NCBI GenBank assembly: GCA_024123915.1
Contig: CP099650.1
Location: 6,076,001 to 6,140,000, forward strand
Length of the DNA: 64,000 nt
Source: Oxalobacteraceae bacterium OTU3CAMAD1
Lineage (GTDB): Bacteria > Pseudomonadota > Gammaproteobacteria > Burkholderiales > Burkholderiaceae_D
Direction: 5' to 3'
Part shown: in pieces, positions 37,080 through 45,309 of the stretch
Position numbering within the stretch: position 1 is the first letter of the stretch
Layout: each line of letters starts with the position of its first letter
The notes under the pieces: model-generated
The model's input: only the letters and a program-made list of their open reading frames with translations
What the model was told of the DNA's origin: nothing
Databases searched by the model: none
Program-made: the position numbers and the translations under genes

Positions 37080-38788
37080 TGGGCGCCGGTAACGCCAGCG
37101 AGGATTTGGTGAATACCTGCCTCGAGGCGGTCCGTCAAGCCAGTGTCGACCGTGGCCTCCAGCTTGAAGTCCTGGAGGCCACGGCGGAGCATCGCATTAA
37201 CGTAGTTGTTCAGGGCGCGTCCCAGCGCTGGAACCTGGTAATCGAATGCCTTAGCGCTTCGCTTACGCGGCTGCCTTATGTGAGATTGAAGCCCACCGGT
37301 CGGCTCCACCCGCACGTGGGCTACTACGGAAGTGTCTGCGTTAGCGACCACCAGGGTCTGTCCCTCGACCCTGACCGCAACGTGGAAATCGTCGCTTATA
37401 CATTTCTTGCCGCCTTCGACTTGCTCGAAAAGTGGGATGCAGACAAGGCAGGGGGCGCAGCGGAGTTCTTCAATGAAGTGGAGGGCTACTGGAATGCTAT
37501 GCCAGGTTCGATTCGCGCATCGAGCGCCTTCGATGCAGATGGACGTGACCGCCTTGTCACGACGTATCTTAAATTCAAGGACAAGGCGCCCCAGCGGTTT
37601 TTCACCGAGCGCGATGTCCCGCCACATAAAACTTTCGATGTAAAGGGGGCCGCTTCCCAAAACGCGCTGTACATCCATTTGGATACGTTGCCTGCGCCTC
37701 CGGTATTTCCCGATACGCTTACCACTGACTACGTAGCGTCAATTCGAAACAGTATGTCGGAAAGGCAGCTTGAGCTTTGGGGACGGTTGGTTCGACCATC
37801 CTTGAACAAGAATCATCCGAAGCAAGCGGCGCTTCTCGTGTCCATTCCACGCCAGGCCGGCGGTGTATCTGTGGTCGGCTTCGAATTTCGGACACGAAAC
37901 GGCGACATCGACCTCAAGGAGCCCGTGACGCCCCTAACGACGCGACGCCTTACCCCAGCGTATATGCGGGAACGGGGCGGCGCATCTGCGGCGATGTACT
38001 CAAAACATGTTGTCGTGATCGGGTGCGGCGCCATTGGCGCGGTGGTCGCTGACGCACTCGCAGCGACCGGGGCGGGTCGGCTTACACTTGTCGATAGCGA
38101 TGATTTCTCTGAGGACAACGTGTTTCGCTACATCCTGGACCCGTTTTGGATTGATTCGTCAAAGGTCTTCGGCCTGAAGTATCAGCTCGAGACACATTAC
38201 CCTGGAATCAAAGTCATTGCGCGAGCCACCAGCGGACAGGAGTGGCTTCGTGGGGCAAATCTGGGTGAAGTTGATGCGGTCGTTTTTGCGCTCGGGTTGC
38301 CGACGCTTGAGCAGAGCTTTGCACGCGCACTGCGTATGTCAAAAAGGCAGTTACCGATGCTCTTTACGTGGTTGGAACCTCTTGACCTCGGCGGGCACTC
38401 CGTGCTTACCTGGACGCAAGGTGAGGGCTGCCTCGACTGCCTCTATCGTGACGACGAAGGTGAATCGAGCCTGCAGTCCCGCATCGCATTTCTTGCCCCC
38501 AATCAGTCGGTGTCGAAGACGATTACGGGGTGCGGAGGCAACTTCGTACCGTACGGCGCACTGCAGTCCAGGCGTACGGCGCTGATGGCCGCGGAACATA
38601 TCCTGTCGGCGCTGTCGGGTAAAACCGGGCCGTCGTACCACTACTGGGCTGGCGAAGGAAACGCGGCCGCCGAACACAATTTGAAAACGACCCCGTGGTG
38701 GAATGAGGCGCAGTCGAAGATGCCGAGCGAAGAACAATCGAAGCGCGCATTCGGTCGCTCCTGTAAGAAGTGCAGGACGGTCAAATGA
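37079..38788 (+). CDS. cap2: CBASS ancillary protein Cap2 (E2-E1 fusion)
   Basis: A 569-residue protein. The N-terminal E2-like domain has HPHVGYYGSVCV with candidate cysteine Cys87. The C-terminal E1/ThiF-like adenylation domain has GCGAIG (315-320), the Asp of LVDSDDFSEDNVFR, and Cys485 in TGCGGNF as the likely E1 cysteine. Zinc ligands are CLDC (451-454) and CKKC (562-565). Cap2 adenylates the CD-NTase C-terminus and conjugates it to a target, which primes second-messenger synthesis. It overlaps the CD-NTase stop (TGATG) and the cap3 start (ATGA), so the operon is tightly coupled. All expected catalytic elements are present. Confidence 0.93.
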   Translation: MGAGNASEDLVNTCLEAVRQASVDRGLQLEVLEATAEHRINVVVQGASQRWNLVIECLSASLTRLPYVRLKPTGRLHPHVGYYGSVCVSDHQGLSLDPDRNVEIVAYTFLAAFDLLEKWDADKAGGAAEFFNEVEGYWNAMPGSIRASSAFDADGRDRLVTTYLKFKDKAPQRFFTERDVPPHKTFDVKGAASQNALYIHLDTLPAPPVFPDTLTTDYVASIRNSMSERQLELWGRLVRPSLNKNHPKQAALLVSIPRQAGGVSVVGFEFRTRNGDIDLKEPVTPLTTRRLTPAYMRERGGASAAMYSKHVVVIGCGAIGAVVADALAATGAGRLTLVDSDDFSEDNVFRYILDPFWIDSSKVFGLKYQLETHYPGIKVIARATSGQEWLRGANLGEVDAVVFALGLPTLEQSFARALRMSKRQLPMLFTWLEPLDLGGHSVLTWTQGEGCLDCLYRDDEGESSLQSRIAFLAPNQSVSKTITGCGGNFVPYGALQSRRTALMAAEHILSALSGKTGPSYHYWAGEGNAAAEHNLKTTPWWNEAQSKMPSEEQSKRAFGRSCKKCRTVK

Positions 38789-39267
38789 AATTGGTCTACC
38801 GCATTTCGAGCAATCGGCGCCTTATCATCGTGGAAGCAGCCGTCCAGCAAATGCTGGCGTTTCGCCAGCGCTCTTGGTGGCAGACAGAGGCCGGCGGCGT
38901 TCTTCTTGGACGGCACCTGCTCGATACTGACGATGTGGTCGTTGATGAAGTCACGATGCCGCAGAACGCGGACAGGCGCGGCCGGTTTAGCTTTTTTCGC
39001 TCGAAGAAGCACAGCGCAATCGCACAGAGTCGCTGGTCCGAAGAGGAAAGCACGCTCGCTTACCTGGGCCTCTGGCACACCCATCCAGAGGCAGTCCCAA
39101 ATCCGAGTCGGGTTGACCGCCAAGACTGGAAGAAGGCTTTGTCGTCGGACACCTTCCACGGTGACCAGCTGTTTTTCCCTATAGTTGGCATTGAACGAAT
39201 CCGCGTTTGGTCGATGACCTGTGACGGAGCATTTTACGAATTGGCCGAGGAGAAAAAAGATGACTAG
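38785..39267 (+). CDS. cap3: CBASS ancillary protein Cap3 (JAMM isopeptidase)
   Basis: A 160-residue JAB/MPN+ metalloprotease. The motif is complete: Glu35 (TEAGGVLLG), His98-x-His100, seven residues, Ser108, two residues, Asp111 (WHTHPEAVPNPSRVD). Cap3 cleaves the CD-NTase-target bond made by Cap2 and so limits or recycles conjugates. I use the ATG at 38785, which overlaps the cap2 stop, rather than 38770. It overlaps cap5 by 8 nt. Confidence 0.93.
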   Translation: MKLVYRISSNRRLIIVEAAVQQMLAFRQRSWWQTEAGGVLLGRHLLDTDDVVVDEVTMPQNADRRGRFSFFRSKKHSAIAQSRWSEEESTLAYLGLWHTHPEAVPNPSRVDRQDWKKALSSDTFHGDQLFFPIVGIERIRVWSMTCDGAFYELAEEKKDD

Positions 39268-40381
39268 GACTCAAGCACGAGCTACCATCCCAACAGAGAC
39301 CAAGAACACGTTGTGGATTGCTGCGGCGGGGCGCTGCCAATTCCGCGGCTGTAATAAGCTAGTCTCACGGGATTTCCTTACCAAAAAAAGACTAAAAGTG
39401 GGCGAGAACGCACACATCATTGCCGACAGCCCCGATGGCGCTCGTGGCCTCTCAGGTCTTTCGGAAAAGCTGGCTGCGGACGGCAGTAATTTGATGCTTG
39501 CGTGTTTTGACTGCCATGCCCGTATCGACGAGCATGGCAAGAGCAACGAGTACACGGCGGAACAGCTATACGCTATGAAGCGTGAGCATGAAGAGCGCAT
39601 CGAGCGAATCTATAGCGCGACCGGAATGATGGAGAGTTTGCCTATTTTGATGGCGTTCCCCATTGGTTCTCACGTGCCCATTGTCGACATCGCCCAAATC
39701 AATTATGCGATGCTGGAAAACAGTCGCTACACGCGCTCCCCAAAGGCACCGCACATTCACATCGACAAAGCCGATTTTGACGTGTTAGACAATGTCGAGG
39801 ATTTTTGGCCGCGTGCGGAAGCCGTGCTGCAAAAAATTTACGAGCAACGTATCCGCCCACAGCTAGTTGATAGAAATGGGCCCACACACCTGACGCTTGC
39901 GGGATTTGCGCCCATACCGATGCTCATGAAGTTGGGCGCTCTTTTGGGCGACAAGACTGAGGCATCGGTACTCGATTTGCCGAGTGAACGATGGCTCTGG
40001 GATGTTAGGCCGGAGTGCGCGGCCCCGAAATATAAGTTCGATGTTCCCAACCAGCTTCCGCGAGAGGTTGCGGTCGTGGTCAATATTTCTGGCCTCGCGT
40101 CGACGCCTAACCAGCAGATGCCGGTCTTCGAATTCCGTGCCGAGGAGCCCAATCGCGGCATCATTCGAACCGAAGCGCACGTGCTCGATTTCCGCCGGCA
40201 GTTCAATGCGTTCTTGAATGCGCTCAACGCCGCTGGGGTGCGAGTGCTGCACATCTTCCCCGCCACCCCGTTGAGCGCGAGTGTCGAGATTGGACGCATG
40301 CTGCTACCAAAGATTTTCGAGGAGGTGCATGCGTGGGAGTGGCAGGCGCCAAATTGGAAGCAGGCGGTACGGCTCAAGTGA
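39260..40381 (+). CDS. cap5: CBASS effector Cap5 (HNH-SAVED nuclease)
   Basis: A 373-residue effector. The N-terminal HNH nuclease has zinc cysteines 26, 31, 82 and 85, with His52 (AHIIAD), Asn77 (SNLML) and His86 (CFDCHARID) in HNH positions. The C-terminal SAVED domain (about 150-373) shows THLTLAGFAPIPMLMKLG and VRVLHIFPATPLSASVEIG, the ligand-pocket pattern. Cap5 binds its cyclic dinucleotide, tetramerises and degrades DNA. It is the last gene of the type II operon and has the expected length. The ATG at 39260 overlaps the cap3 stop; 39221 would be within cap3. Confidence 0.93.
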   Translation: MTRTQARATIPTETKNTLWIAAAGRCQFRGCNKLVSRDFLTKKRLKVGENAHIIADSPDGARGLSGLSEKLAADGSNLMLACFDCHARIDEHGKSNEYTAEQLYAMKREHEERIERIYSATGMMESLPILMAFPIGSHVPIVDIAQINYAMLENSRYTRSPKAPHIHIDKADFDVLDNVEDFWPRAEAVLQKIYEQRIRPQLVDRNGPTHLTLAGFAPIPMLMKLGALLGDKTEASVLDLPSERWLWDVRPECAAPKYKFDVPNQLPREVAVVVNISGLASTPNQQMPVFEFRAEEPNRGIIRTEAHVLDFRRQFNAFLNALNAAGVRVLHIFPATPLSASVEIGRMLLPKIFEEVHAWEWQAPNWKQAVRLK

Positions 40382-40711
40382 TGTCATGCAGGCTAGGCGA
40401 CGCAGTCTACGGTGCAGTATCGCAAGCGATGCTGGCGCCGATGCTGCGACGCTCTTTTGGGCAGGTGTGGACTTGGGGTTTGAAAGAATCTTGCTGGCTT
40501 GCTAGCGACAGCGGATGAGGTGTTTTCGTTACTCTTCTTCGTCGCCATAACCTCCAAAAGATTCAAGGACTGGCCACATTTAGGCACAAACTTAAAATTT
40601 AGACTAGATGTAGTGGTTTCATTGTACTCGGTTTTTGCGGTAACACAAGAACATACTGGGTTTTCGTACAGTTTATTAGCGGCACTGCAATGCCTATCTG
40701 CAGAGCAGGGA
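40382..40711. other. Non-coding right-end segment after cap5
   Basis: About 330 nt between the cap5 stop and the first right-end repeat. Short frames exist but have no ribosome-binding sites or recognisable products. I see no transposase remnant. It is lower in GC than the chromosome flank. Confidence 0.5.
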
Positions 40712-40907
40712 CCAGTTACCGACATATTGCTCACACACGAGCCTGGTTACCAACATATTGTTGAAAACGGGTGCTTCGTGCGAGCTTGTTAATCGAACGA
40801 CCGAAATGTGTGTGCGTGTCTGCGGAAGCCCAGTTACCGACCAATTGCCGAAAAAAGCACAGTTACCGTCTTTGTGTTGGAATTACCGACTTAAATGTCG
40901 AGTCACA
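40712..40907. repeat. Right-end array of AGTTACCGAC-type repeats
   Basis: Five related sites face the same way: CCAGTTACCGACATATTG (40712), CTGGTTACCAACATATTG (40743), CCAGTTACCGACCAATTG (40830), ACAGTTACCGTCTTTG (40859) and the terminal GAATTACCGACTTAAATG (40880) running to CACA at 40907. The left end has two inverted copies. Asymmetric arrays with more sites on one end are characteristic of TnsB/TniA-type transposons. Confidence 0.78.
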
Positions 40908-40912
40908 GACAT
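40908..40912. repeat. Right copy of 5-bp target duplication (GACAT)
   Basis: GACAT follows directly on the CACA terminus and matches 29922-29926. It is followed by ACCCATGTG, which completes the GHTHV codons of the interrupted gene. Confidence 0.75.
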
Positions 40913-41200
40913 ACCCATGTGGCGCGCGGCCTTCGCAGTGGAGTCGGACAATTGATCGTCAACCCCGGCAGCGTGAGTCAGCCAGTATATGCCGACGATT
41001 ACCCGTGTGCCCATGTGATCGAGTCCGGATCGCCCGATGCCACGTACGCCATCGCGGAGCATATCGATGGGCAGTGGCGATCGAGTCATTTCGCCATCCC
41101 CTACGGGCATGCCGAAATGGCGGCCCTGGCGAAGTCGCGCGGACGACTCGACTGGGAATGCGCGCTGTTGACGGGTTATATGCCACGCAGCCCGCAGTAA
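40908..41200 (+). pseudogene. Metallophosphoesterase, C-terminal fragment (interrupted)
   Basis: In frame with the fragment at 29480 once the insert is removed. It begins within HTHVARGL (the GHTH metal motif), then QLIVNPGSVSQPVYADDYP, the conserved strand after that motif, and ends MPRSPQ. Together the two parts make a protein of about 245 residues, the usual size of YfcE-type phosphoesterases. The fragment alone has lost the first metal motifs. Confidence 0.87.
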
Positions 41201-41249
41201 TTCATCGGCTGCGAATCTTCTGGCATTTCCGACATGGGGCGCTGGGCGG

Positions 41250-41849
41250 TTATGCCTGCGGATCGGTCGTCTTGCCGGTATCGGCCAGCACCGACTCCCC
41301 GATCGCATAAAACTGGCCGCCGGCGATGTAATGCAGGCTGCGCAGGCTCGGATCGGCTTTATCGAATTCCCAGTGGCCGTTGCGGAACACGCGGTCGTCG
41401 GCCCAGGCCGCCACCACTTCGCCGATGAACAAGTCGTAGGTCTGCTGGATGTGCGGCTCGGGAATCACCTTGCATATCAGCCAGGCCGAGCAGCCGGAGA
41501 CCAGCGGCGTGTCCCGCTCGCCGGCGCGAAACAACTCGATCCCACATTTTTTCAGCTTGTCCGGCGCGTCGGTCAGACTGAGATTGCCGACGTCGTAGGT
41601 CAGCTGGACTTGCCCCGCGTTGGGCACCTGCAGCGCAAAGTAGCCGCTGCCCTCCACCAAGCCGCGCGTGCTGGTGGCCTTGTCCAACACCAGCGTCACT
41701 TTAGGTGGAGAGAAATCCAGCGCGCAGGACCAGGCCGCCGCCATGACGTTGTCGACACCATCGTGCGAGGCCGACACCAGCACCGTCGGACCGTGATTGA
41801 GCAAGCGATATGCTTTTTCCAGCTCCACCGCCACCATATGTTTATTCAC
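41250..41849 (-). CDS. Flavin reductase-like domain protein
   Basis: A 199-residue FMN-binding split-barrel protein of the flavin reductase/DIM6-NTAB type. The pattern is LNHGPTVLVSASHDGVDNVMAAAWSCALDFSPP near the N-terminus and GYFALQVPN in the middle. Members reduce FMN or use bound FMN in oxidoreductions. It is the distal gene of a minus-strand cluster (41250-45192) of redox and hydrolase genes. Confidence 0.82.
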   Translation of the reverse strand: MNKHMVAVELEKAYRLLNHGPTVLVSASHDGVDNVMAAAWSCALDFSPPKVTLVLDKATSTRGLVEGSGYFALQVPNAGQVQLTYDVGNLSLTDAPDKLKKCGIELFRAGERDTPLVSGCSAWLICKVIPEPHIQQTYDLFIGEVVAAWADDRVFRNGHWEFDKADPSLRSLHYIAGGQFYAIGESVLADTGKTTDPQA

Positions 41850-41904
41850 TTAGCCTCCCAATAATACTCAGCAGGAGATTATGCATCGGATCGGGCCTGA
41901 CCGC

Positions 41905-42894
41905 TCACGCCAGCGTCTGCAACTCCCCTTTGAAGACAGCGCGCAGCGTCCGCGCCGCGAAGATGGCGATGCACACGGTCGTTATCACCAGCAACAGCAA
42001 CGCGAGACCGTCGGCGACGGCATGGCGCGCATGGCCGGCGTAGCGCAAGGCGGCCAGGGTGGCGGCGGCAAGCGGGAAGCTGGCCGCCCACCACGACAGG
42101 CGGAACGGATGCTCGGCCACCAGCGCGCGCAAACGGCCGGCCACGATGGCAAGCGCGAAGAACATCACCATGACCAGCCCTTCGGCAAACAGGTCGATCT
42201 GGCCGGTGGTCGCGGTGTAGGTCGAGAAACCGACGCTGAACGGCGCGCTCAGCAACAGCAAGGTCGGCTGCAGCGGCGCGGGCATCGCATCTTCCCGCAT
42301 CAAGCGCGTCAACACCATGCCGAGTAACGGCAGCCCGAACACGAGGCCGACCGCGACCGAGAACACCATCACGCCGTGCAATGACGATTGCCAGCCGAGC
42401 GCGGGCAAGGCCAGCGGCACGTCGAGCAGGCCGACAACCGGGATCAAGATCGCCGGCGTGATCCCGGTTTGCTTTTCCCTCAGCCAGCGGCCGACGATGG
42501 ACAGCGAAAACACCGCCATGCCGATGGCCCCGACGACCCACAGCACGCGGGCGGCCGCCAGTTGGAGCGGCGCCAGCAGAATCGGCAGCAGCAGCAAGGT
42601 GATCAGCGGTGTGCCGAACAGGTTGCCGGCGACCGGATGGGCGAACTCGCGGCGCACCGCGTCGAAGCCGAACCAGGCCTTGACCGCATAGCCCGTTCCG
42701 ACCACGACGGCAAGCAACAGCGCGGCCATCGACAGGCCGTCGCCGATCCAGGCCGGCACGCCAAAGATATCGGCAGCCAGGCGCCAAGCCACCGCCAGGC
42801 CGATGCTGCCCATGACGGCGCCGAACAAGCCGACCGGCAAGTAGTGAAGATTGCTGCTTGGGGCGGCCTCGGCCGCTGGATTGATTGTGTTCAT
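41905..42894 (-). CDS. SLAC1/TehA-family membrane transporter
   Basis: A 329-residue membrane protein with about ten hydrophobic helices (LPVGLFGAVMGSIGLAVAWR at the N-terminus; LLLPILLAPLQLAAARVLWVV; FSVGFSTYTATTGQ). The pattern fits the TehA/SLAC1 anion channel and C4-dicarboxylate transporter family. The substrate may be anions or organic acids; the tellurite label attached to TehA need not apply. The start at 42894 is an ATG after AAGGAGC. It is in the same orientation as its neighbours. Confidence 0.8.
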   Translation of the reverse strand: MNTINPAAEAAPSSNLHYLPVGLFGAVMGSIGLAVAWRLAADIFGVPAWIGDGLSMAALLLAVVVGTGYAVKAWFGFDAVRREFAHPVAGNLFGTPLITLLLLPILLAPLQLAAARVLWVVGAIGMAVFSLSIVGRWLREKQTGITPAILIPVVGLLDVPLALPALGWQSSLHGVMVFSVAVGLVFGLPLLGMVLTRLMREDAMPAPLQPTLLLLSAPFSVGFSTYTATTGQIDLFAEGLVMVMFFALAIVAGRLRALVAEHPFRLSWWAASFPLAAATLAALRYAGHARHAVADGLALLLLVITTVCIAIFAARTLRAVFKGELQTLA

Positions 42895-42967
42895 GGTCTT
42901 GCTCCTTAAAGGTTCGAGCGTGTCGCCGCTGGCGCGCGTGACACACGGATGCACAGTTGCCGGCGCG

Positions 42968-43618
42968 CTATTCGTTGCCGGGCCCGCTGTCGCGGTCTTG
43001 CGGTGGCCGCTCGGCGGTGCTCGCGGCCAGTTGCTCCTCGAGGCGCCTGATCCGGGCGTGCAACGGGGCCGTCATGGTGGCGATTTCGCTTTCGGTAAAG
43101 CGCGGCGTGATGTGCTGCGGGCAGTTCCAGTCGTAGCCTTCGACGCTGATCACGAAAGCGCGTTCGATGCGCGCCTTGTAGCCTGGCGTGCGCAGTCGCT
43201 CGATCAGCTCGGCATCGTCGGCGGCCTCCACCAGCCGCACGCGGCCGATGAGCTTCAAGCGCATCCGGTTGGCGTAATCCATGACGATGATGGAGATACG
43301 GTCGTCCTTTTGCAGGTTGCCCACGCTGAGGTATTGCACGTTGCCGCGAAAATCGGCGAAGGCGACGGTCTTCGGATCAAGAACTTTCAGGAAGCCGGCC
43401 GGACCGCCGCGATGCTGCACATAAGGCCAGCCCGTCTCGCTCACCGTGGCTTGGTAGAAATGGTCGGCCTGGGCGATGAACTCGGCCTCCATGCGACCCA
43501 GGCGGTCGGCCCGGTTGGTCATCAGGTCGAAGCCTTCGTATTGCTCGCGGCTGCCCATGCGTTCCTGCATGGCGCGCACGTTCGGGGTAAAGGTGATGTC
43601 GGAAAATGCGCGGCCCAT
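42968..43618 (-). CDS. Pyridoxamine 5'-phosphate oxidase-family FMN protein
   Basis: A 216-residue split-barrel protein (GRAFSDITFTPNVRAMQERMGS; FYQATVSETGWPYVQHRGGPAGFLKVLD; VGNLQKDDRISIIVMDY). It belongs to the PNPOx-like FMN-binding family, whose members include flavin-dependent oxidoreductases and heme-utilisation proteins; the substrate is unknown. A charged C-terminal helix (RIRRLEEQLAAS) may be a coiled coil. ATG 43618 is set by the conserved N-terminus. Confidence 0.82.
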   Translation of the reverse strand: MGRAFSDITFTPNVRAMQERMGSREQYEGFDLMTNRADRLGRMEAEFIAQADHFYQATVSETGWPYVQHRGGPAGFLKVLDPKTVAFADFRGNVQYLSVGNLQKDDRISIIVMDYANRMRLKLIGRVRLVEAADDAELIERLRTPGYKARIERAFVISVEGYDWNCPQHITPRFTESEIATMTAPLHARIRRLEEQLAASTAERPPQDRDSGPGNE

Positions 43619-43641
43619 GATGGCTCCTGGTAAAGGTGGAT

Positions 43642-44613
43642 TTAAGGTTTCACTTTGCGGCCGAGGAAGTCGCGCATCAGCTTGGCGATCTTGTCGCCGT
43701 CTTCTTCGAGGGCGAAGTGGCCGGTGTCCAGCAGGTGCAACTCGGCTTTCGGCAGGTCGCGCAGGTAGGGCGTGGCGCCCGCCGCCGGGAATATCTTGTC
43801 GCCCTTGCCCCAGACGATCAGCATCGGCGGCTGGTATTTGCGGAAATACGCTTGCCACTCGGGATAGCGCGGCGGATTGGTGCCGTAGCTGTAGAACATT
43901 TCGATCTGAATGTCCTTGTTGCCGGGACGGTCCAGATAGGCCTGGTCCAGCATCCACGCGTCCGGGCTGACGTTGGCGTCCGGATTGCGGAAACCTTCGG
44001 TGTATTGCCATTTGGTGCCGCCGATCTCCAGCAGCGGGCGCAACTTGGCAGCCTTGGCTTCGGTTTTGTCTTTCCAGTACTCCTTGACCGGTTGCCAGAA
44101 CTCGTTGTCCAGGCCCTCGTCGTAGGCGTTACCGTTTTGCACCACGATTGCCGTGACACGTTCCGGATGGGCGGCGGCCAGGCGGTAGCCGATCGGCGCG
44201 CCGTAGTCCTGGACGTAGAGCGCGTACTTGGTCAGCCCGAGCTGGCTGGTTAATTTATCGATCACCTTGGCCTGGTTGTCGAAGCTGTAGCTGAACTTGT
44301 CCATCGGCGGCTGGTCGCTCTGGCCGTAGCCCGGATAATCCGGCGCGATCACATGGTAGCGGTCGGCCAGTTGCGGAATCAGGTTGCGGAACATCTGCGA
44401 CGAGGTCGGGAAGCCGTGCAGCAGCAACAGGGTCGGCGCGTTTTTCGGGCCGGCTTCGCGGTAAAACACTTTCACGCCGTCGATGCTGACGGTGTGATAG
44501 CTCACGGCGGTCGAGGCGGCGGGTGCGGCAGGCGCGGCTGCGGCACCGGCGGTGATGGCAACGAAGCCGGCGGTGACGGCCAGGCGGGTCCAAACGGAAG
44601 AAGACGAGTTCAT
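43642..44613 (-). CDS. Exported alpha/beta hydrolase (epoxide hydrolase/dehalogenase type)
   Basis: A 323-residue protein with a signal peptide-like start ([21 protein letters not shown]). It has the oxyanion motif [15 protein letters not shown] and a nucleophile elbow [10 protein letters not shown], where Asp replaces the usual Ser, as in epoxide hydrolases and haloalkane dehalogenases. The C-terminal GHFALEEDG supplies the catalytic His. Export of this enzyme class to the periplasm is common in this family subset. It sits in the LysR-linked cluster. Confidence 0.85.
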   Translation of the reverse strand: MNSSSSVWTRLAVTAGFVAITAGAAAAPAAPAASTAVSYHTVSIDGVKVFYREAGPKNAPTLLLLHGFPTSSQMFRNLIPQLADRYHVIAPDYPGYGQSDQPPMDKFSYSFDNQAKVIDKLTSQLGLTKYALYVQDYGAPIGYRLAAAHPERVTAIVVQNGNAYDEGLDNEFWQPVKEYWKDKTEAKAAKLRPLLEIGGTKWQYTEGFRNPDANVSPDAWMLDQAYLDRPGNKDIQIEMFYSYGTNPPRYPEWQAYFRKYQPPMLIVWGKGDKIFPAAGATPYLRDLPKAELHLLDTGHFALEEDGDKIAKLMRDFLGRKVKP

Positions 44614-44646
44614 GGCGATGCTCCTTAAGATGAGTGGGTACGGGAA

Positions 44647-45192
44647 TCAGGCGGCCAGTTTCAGCTCGACTTGCGGGAAGTCGATCTCGACTTTGCTGGC
44701 CTTGCCGAGGATGTTGGTGAGGAAGTTCATGCCGACGTGGGTGATGATTTCCACGATGTCGGAATCGGTGAAGCCGGCGCTGCGCAGCTGGGCGATCTCG
44801 ATGGCGCTCACATCGCCCTTCTTCTCCATCAGGCTGGTGGCGAATTTGACGGCGATGGCCGCTTGCGCGTCTTCGCTGGTGCCGTGACGGGCGGCGCTGA
44901 TTTCGTCGCCGGTCAGCCCGCTTTTACGGCCAATGGCCGTGTGCGCCGAGACGCAGTAATCGCAGCCGTTTTGCTGGGCCAGCGCCAGGGCGATGCGCTC
45001 GCGGGTTTGATGGTCCAGGCTGCCGGCCCCGGCCACGCTATGCAGGCCCAGGAAAGCGCGCAAGGCGACGGGCGAGTTGGCGAACACTTTGAGGAAGTTC
45101 GGCACCATGCCGAGTTGGCCTTGAATGGTGTCGAGCAGGGCTTGTTGTTCGGCGTTGGCGTTGGTGCTGTCGATGATGGCGATGCGGCTCAT
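44647..45192 (-). CDS. Carboxymuconolactone decarboxylase/AhpD-like protein
   Basis: A 181-residue alkylhydroperoxidase-D-like protein. It has the redox motif CDYCVSAHT (CxxC then His) and helices RERIALALAQQNG and NILGKASKVEIDFP. Members detoxify peroxides or act on lactones; the CxxC-His signature favours peroxidase chemistry. It is the first gene of the minus-strand cluster and lies 117 nt from the divergent LysR gene at 45310, its likely regulator. Confidence 0.86.
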   Translation of the reverse strand: MSRIAIIDSTNANAEQQALLDTIQGQLGMVPNFLKVFANSPVALRAFLGLHSVAGAGSLDHQTRERIALALAQQNGCDYCVSAHTAIGRKSGLTGDEISAARHGTSEDAQAAIAVKFATSLMEKKGDVSAIEIAQLRSAGFTDSDIVEIITHVGMNFLTNILGKASKVEIDFPQVELKLAA

Positions 45193-45309
45193 GGTGTTTC
45201 TCCTTGGGGTCGGTTGGTAAGTGTTGTCCAGCGCTTGCAGTTTGAATCTTTTGCCGCATAATGAGAATCCAGAGAAATTACAATGAACCATTCCTGAAAG
45301 CGGAATAAT

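Larger units (their letters stand above)
29926..40907. mobile_element. Tn7/Tn5053-like defence transposon without a transposase
   Basis: An 11.0-kb insertion splitting a metallophosphoesterase gene. The left end reads TGTGTGCGTACATTGAGTCG and the right end, reverse-complemented, reads TGTGACTCGACATTTAAGTC. They share TGTG, ACATT and GTCGGTAA at matching spacing. Further copies of the AGTTACCGAC motif lie inside both ends (two left, five right), like TnsB/TniA binding arrays. A GACAT direct repeat flanks it. The cargo is two CD-NTase signalling operons and one nuclease-like gene. No transposase, ATPase or targeting gene is seen, so it is a non-autonomous or decayed element that would need trans-acting functions. 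The family name is inferred from end structure only. Confidence 0.8.

Noticed and set aside
29926..40907. Prophage or tRNA-integrated genomic island
   Set aside because: No integrase, no tRNA or att core at either edge; the ends and short direct repeat fit DDE-type transposition instead.
40383..40955. Short ORFs after cap5
   Set aside because: They cover the right-end repeats of the element and lack start signals.
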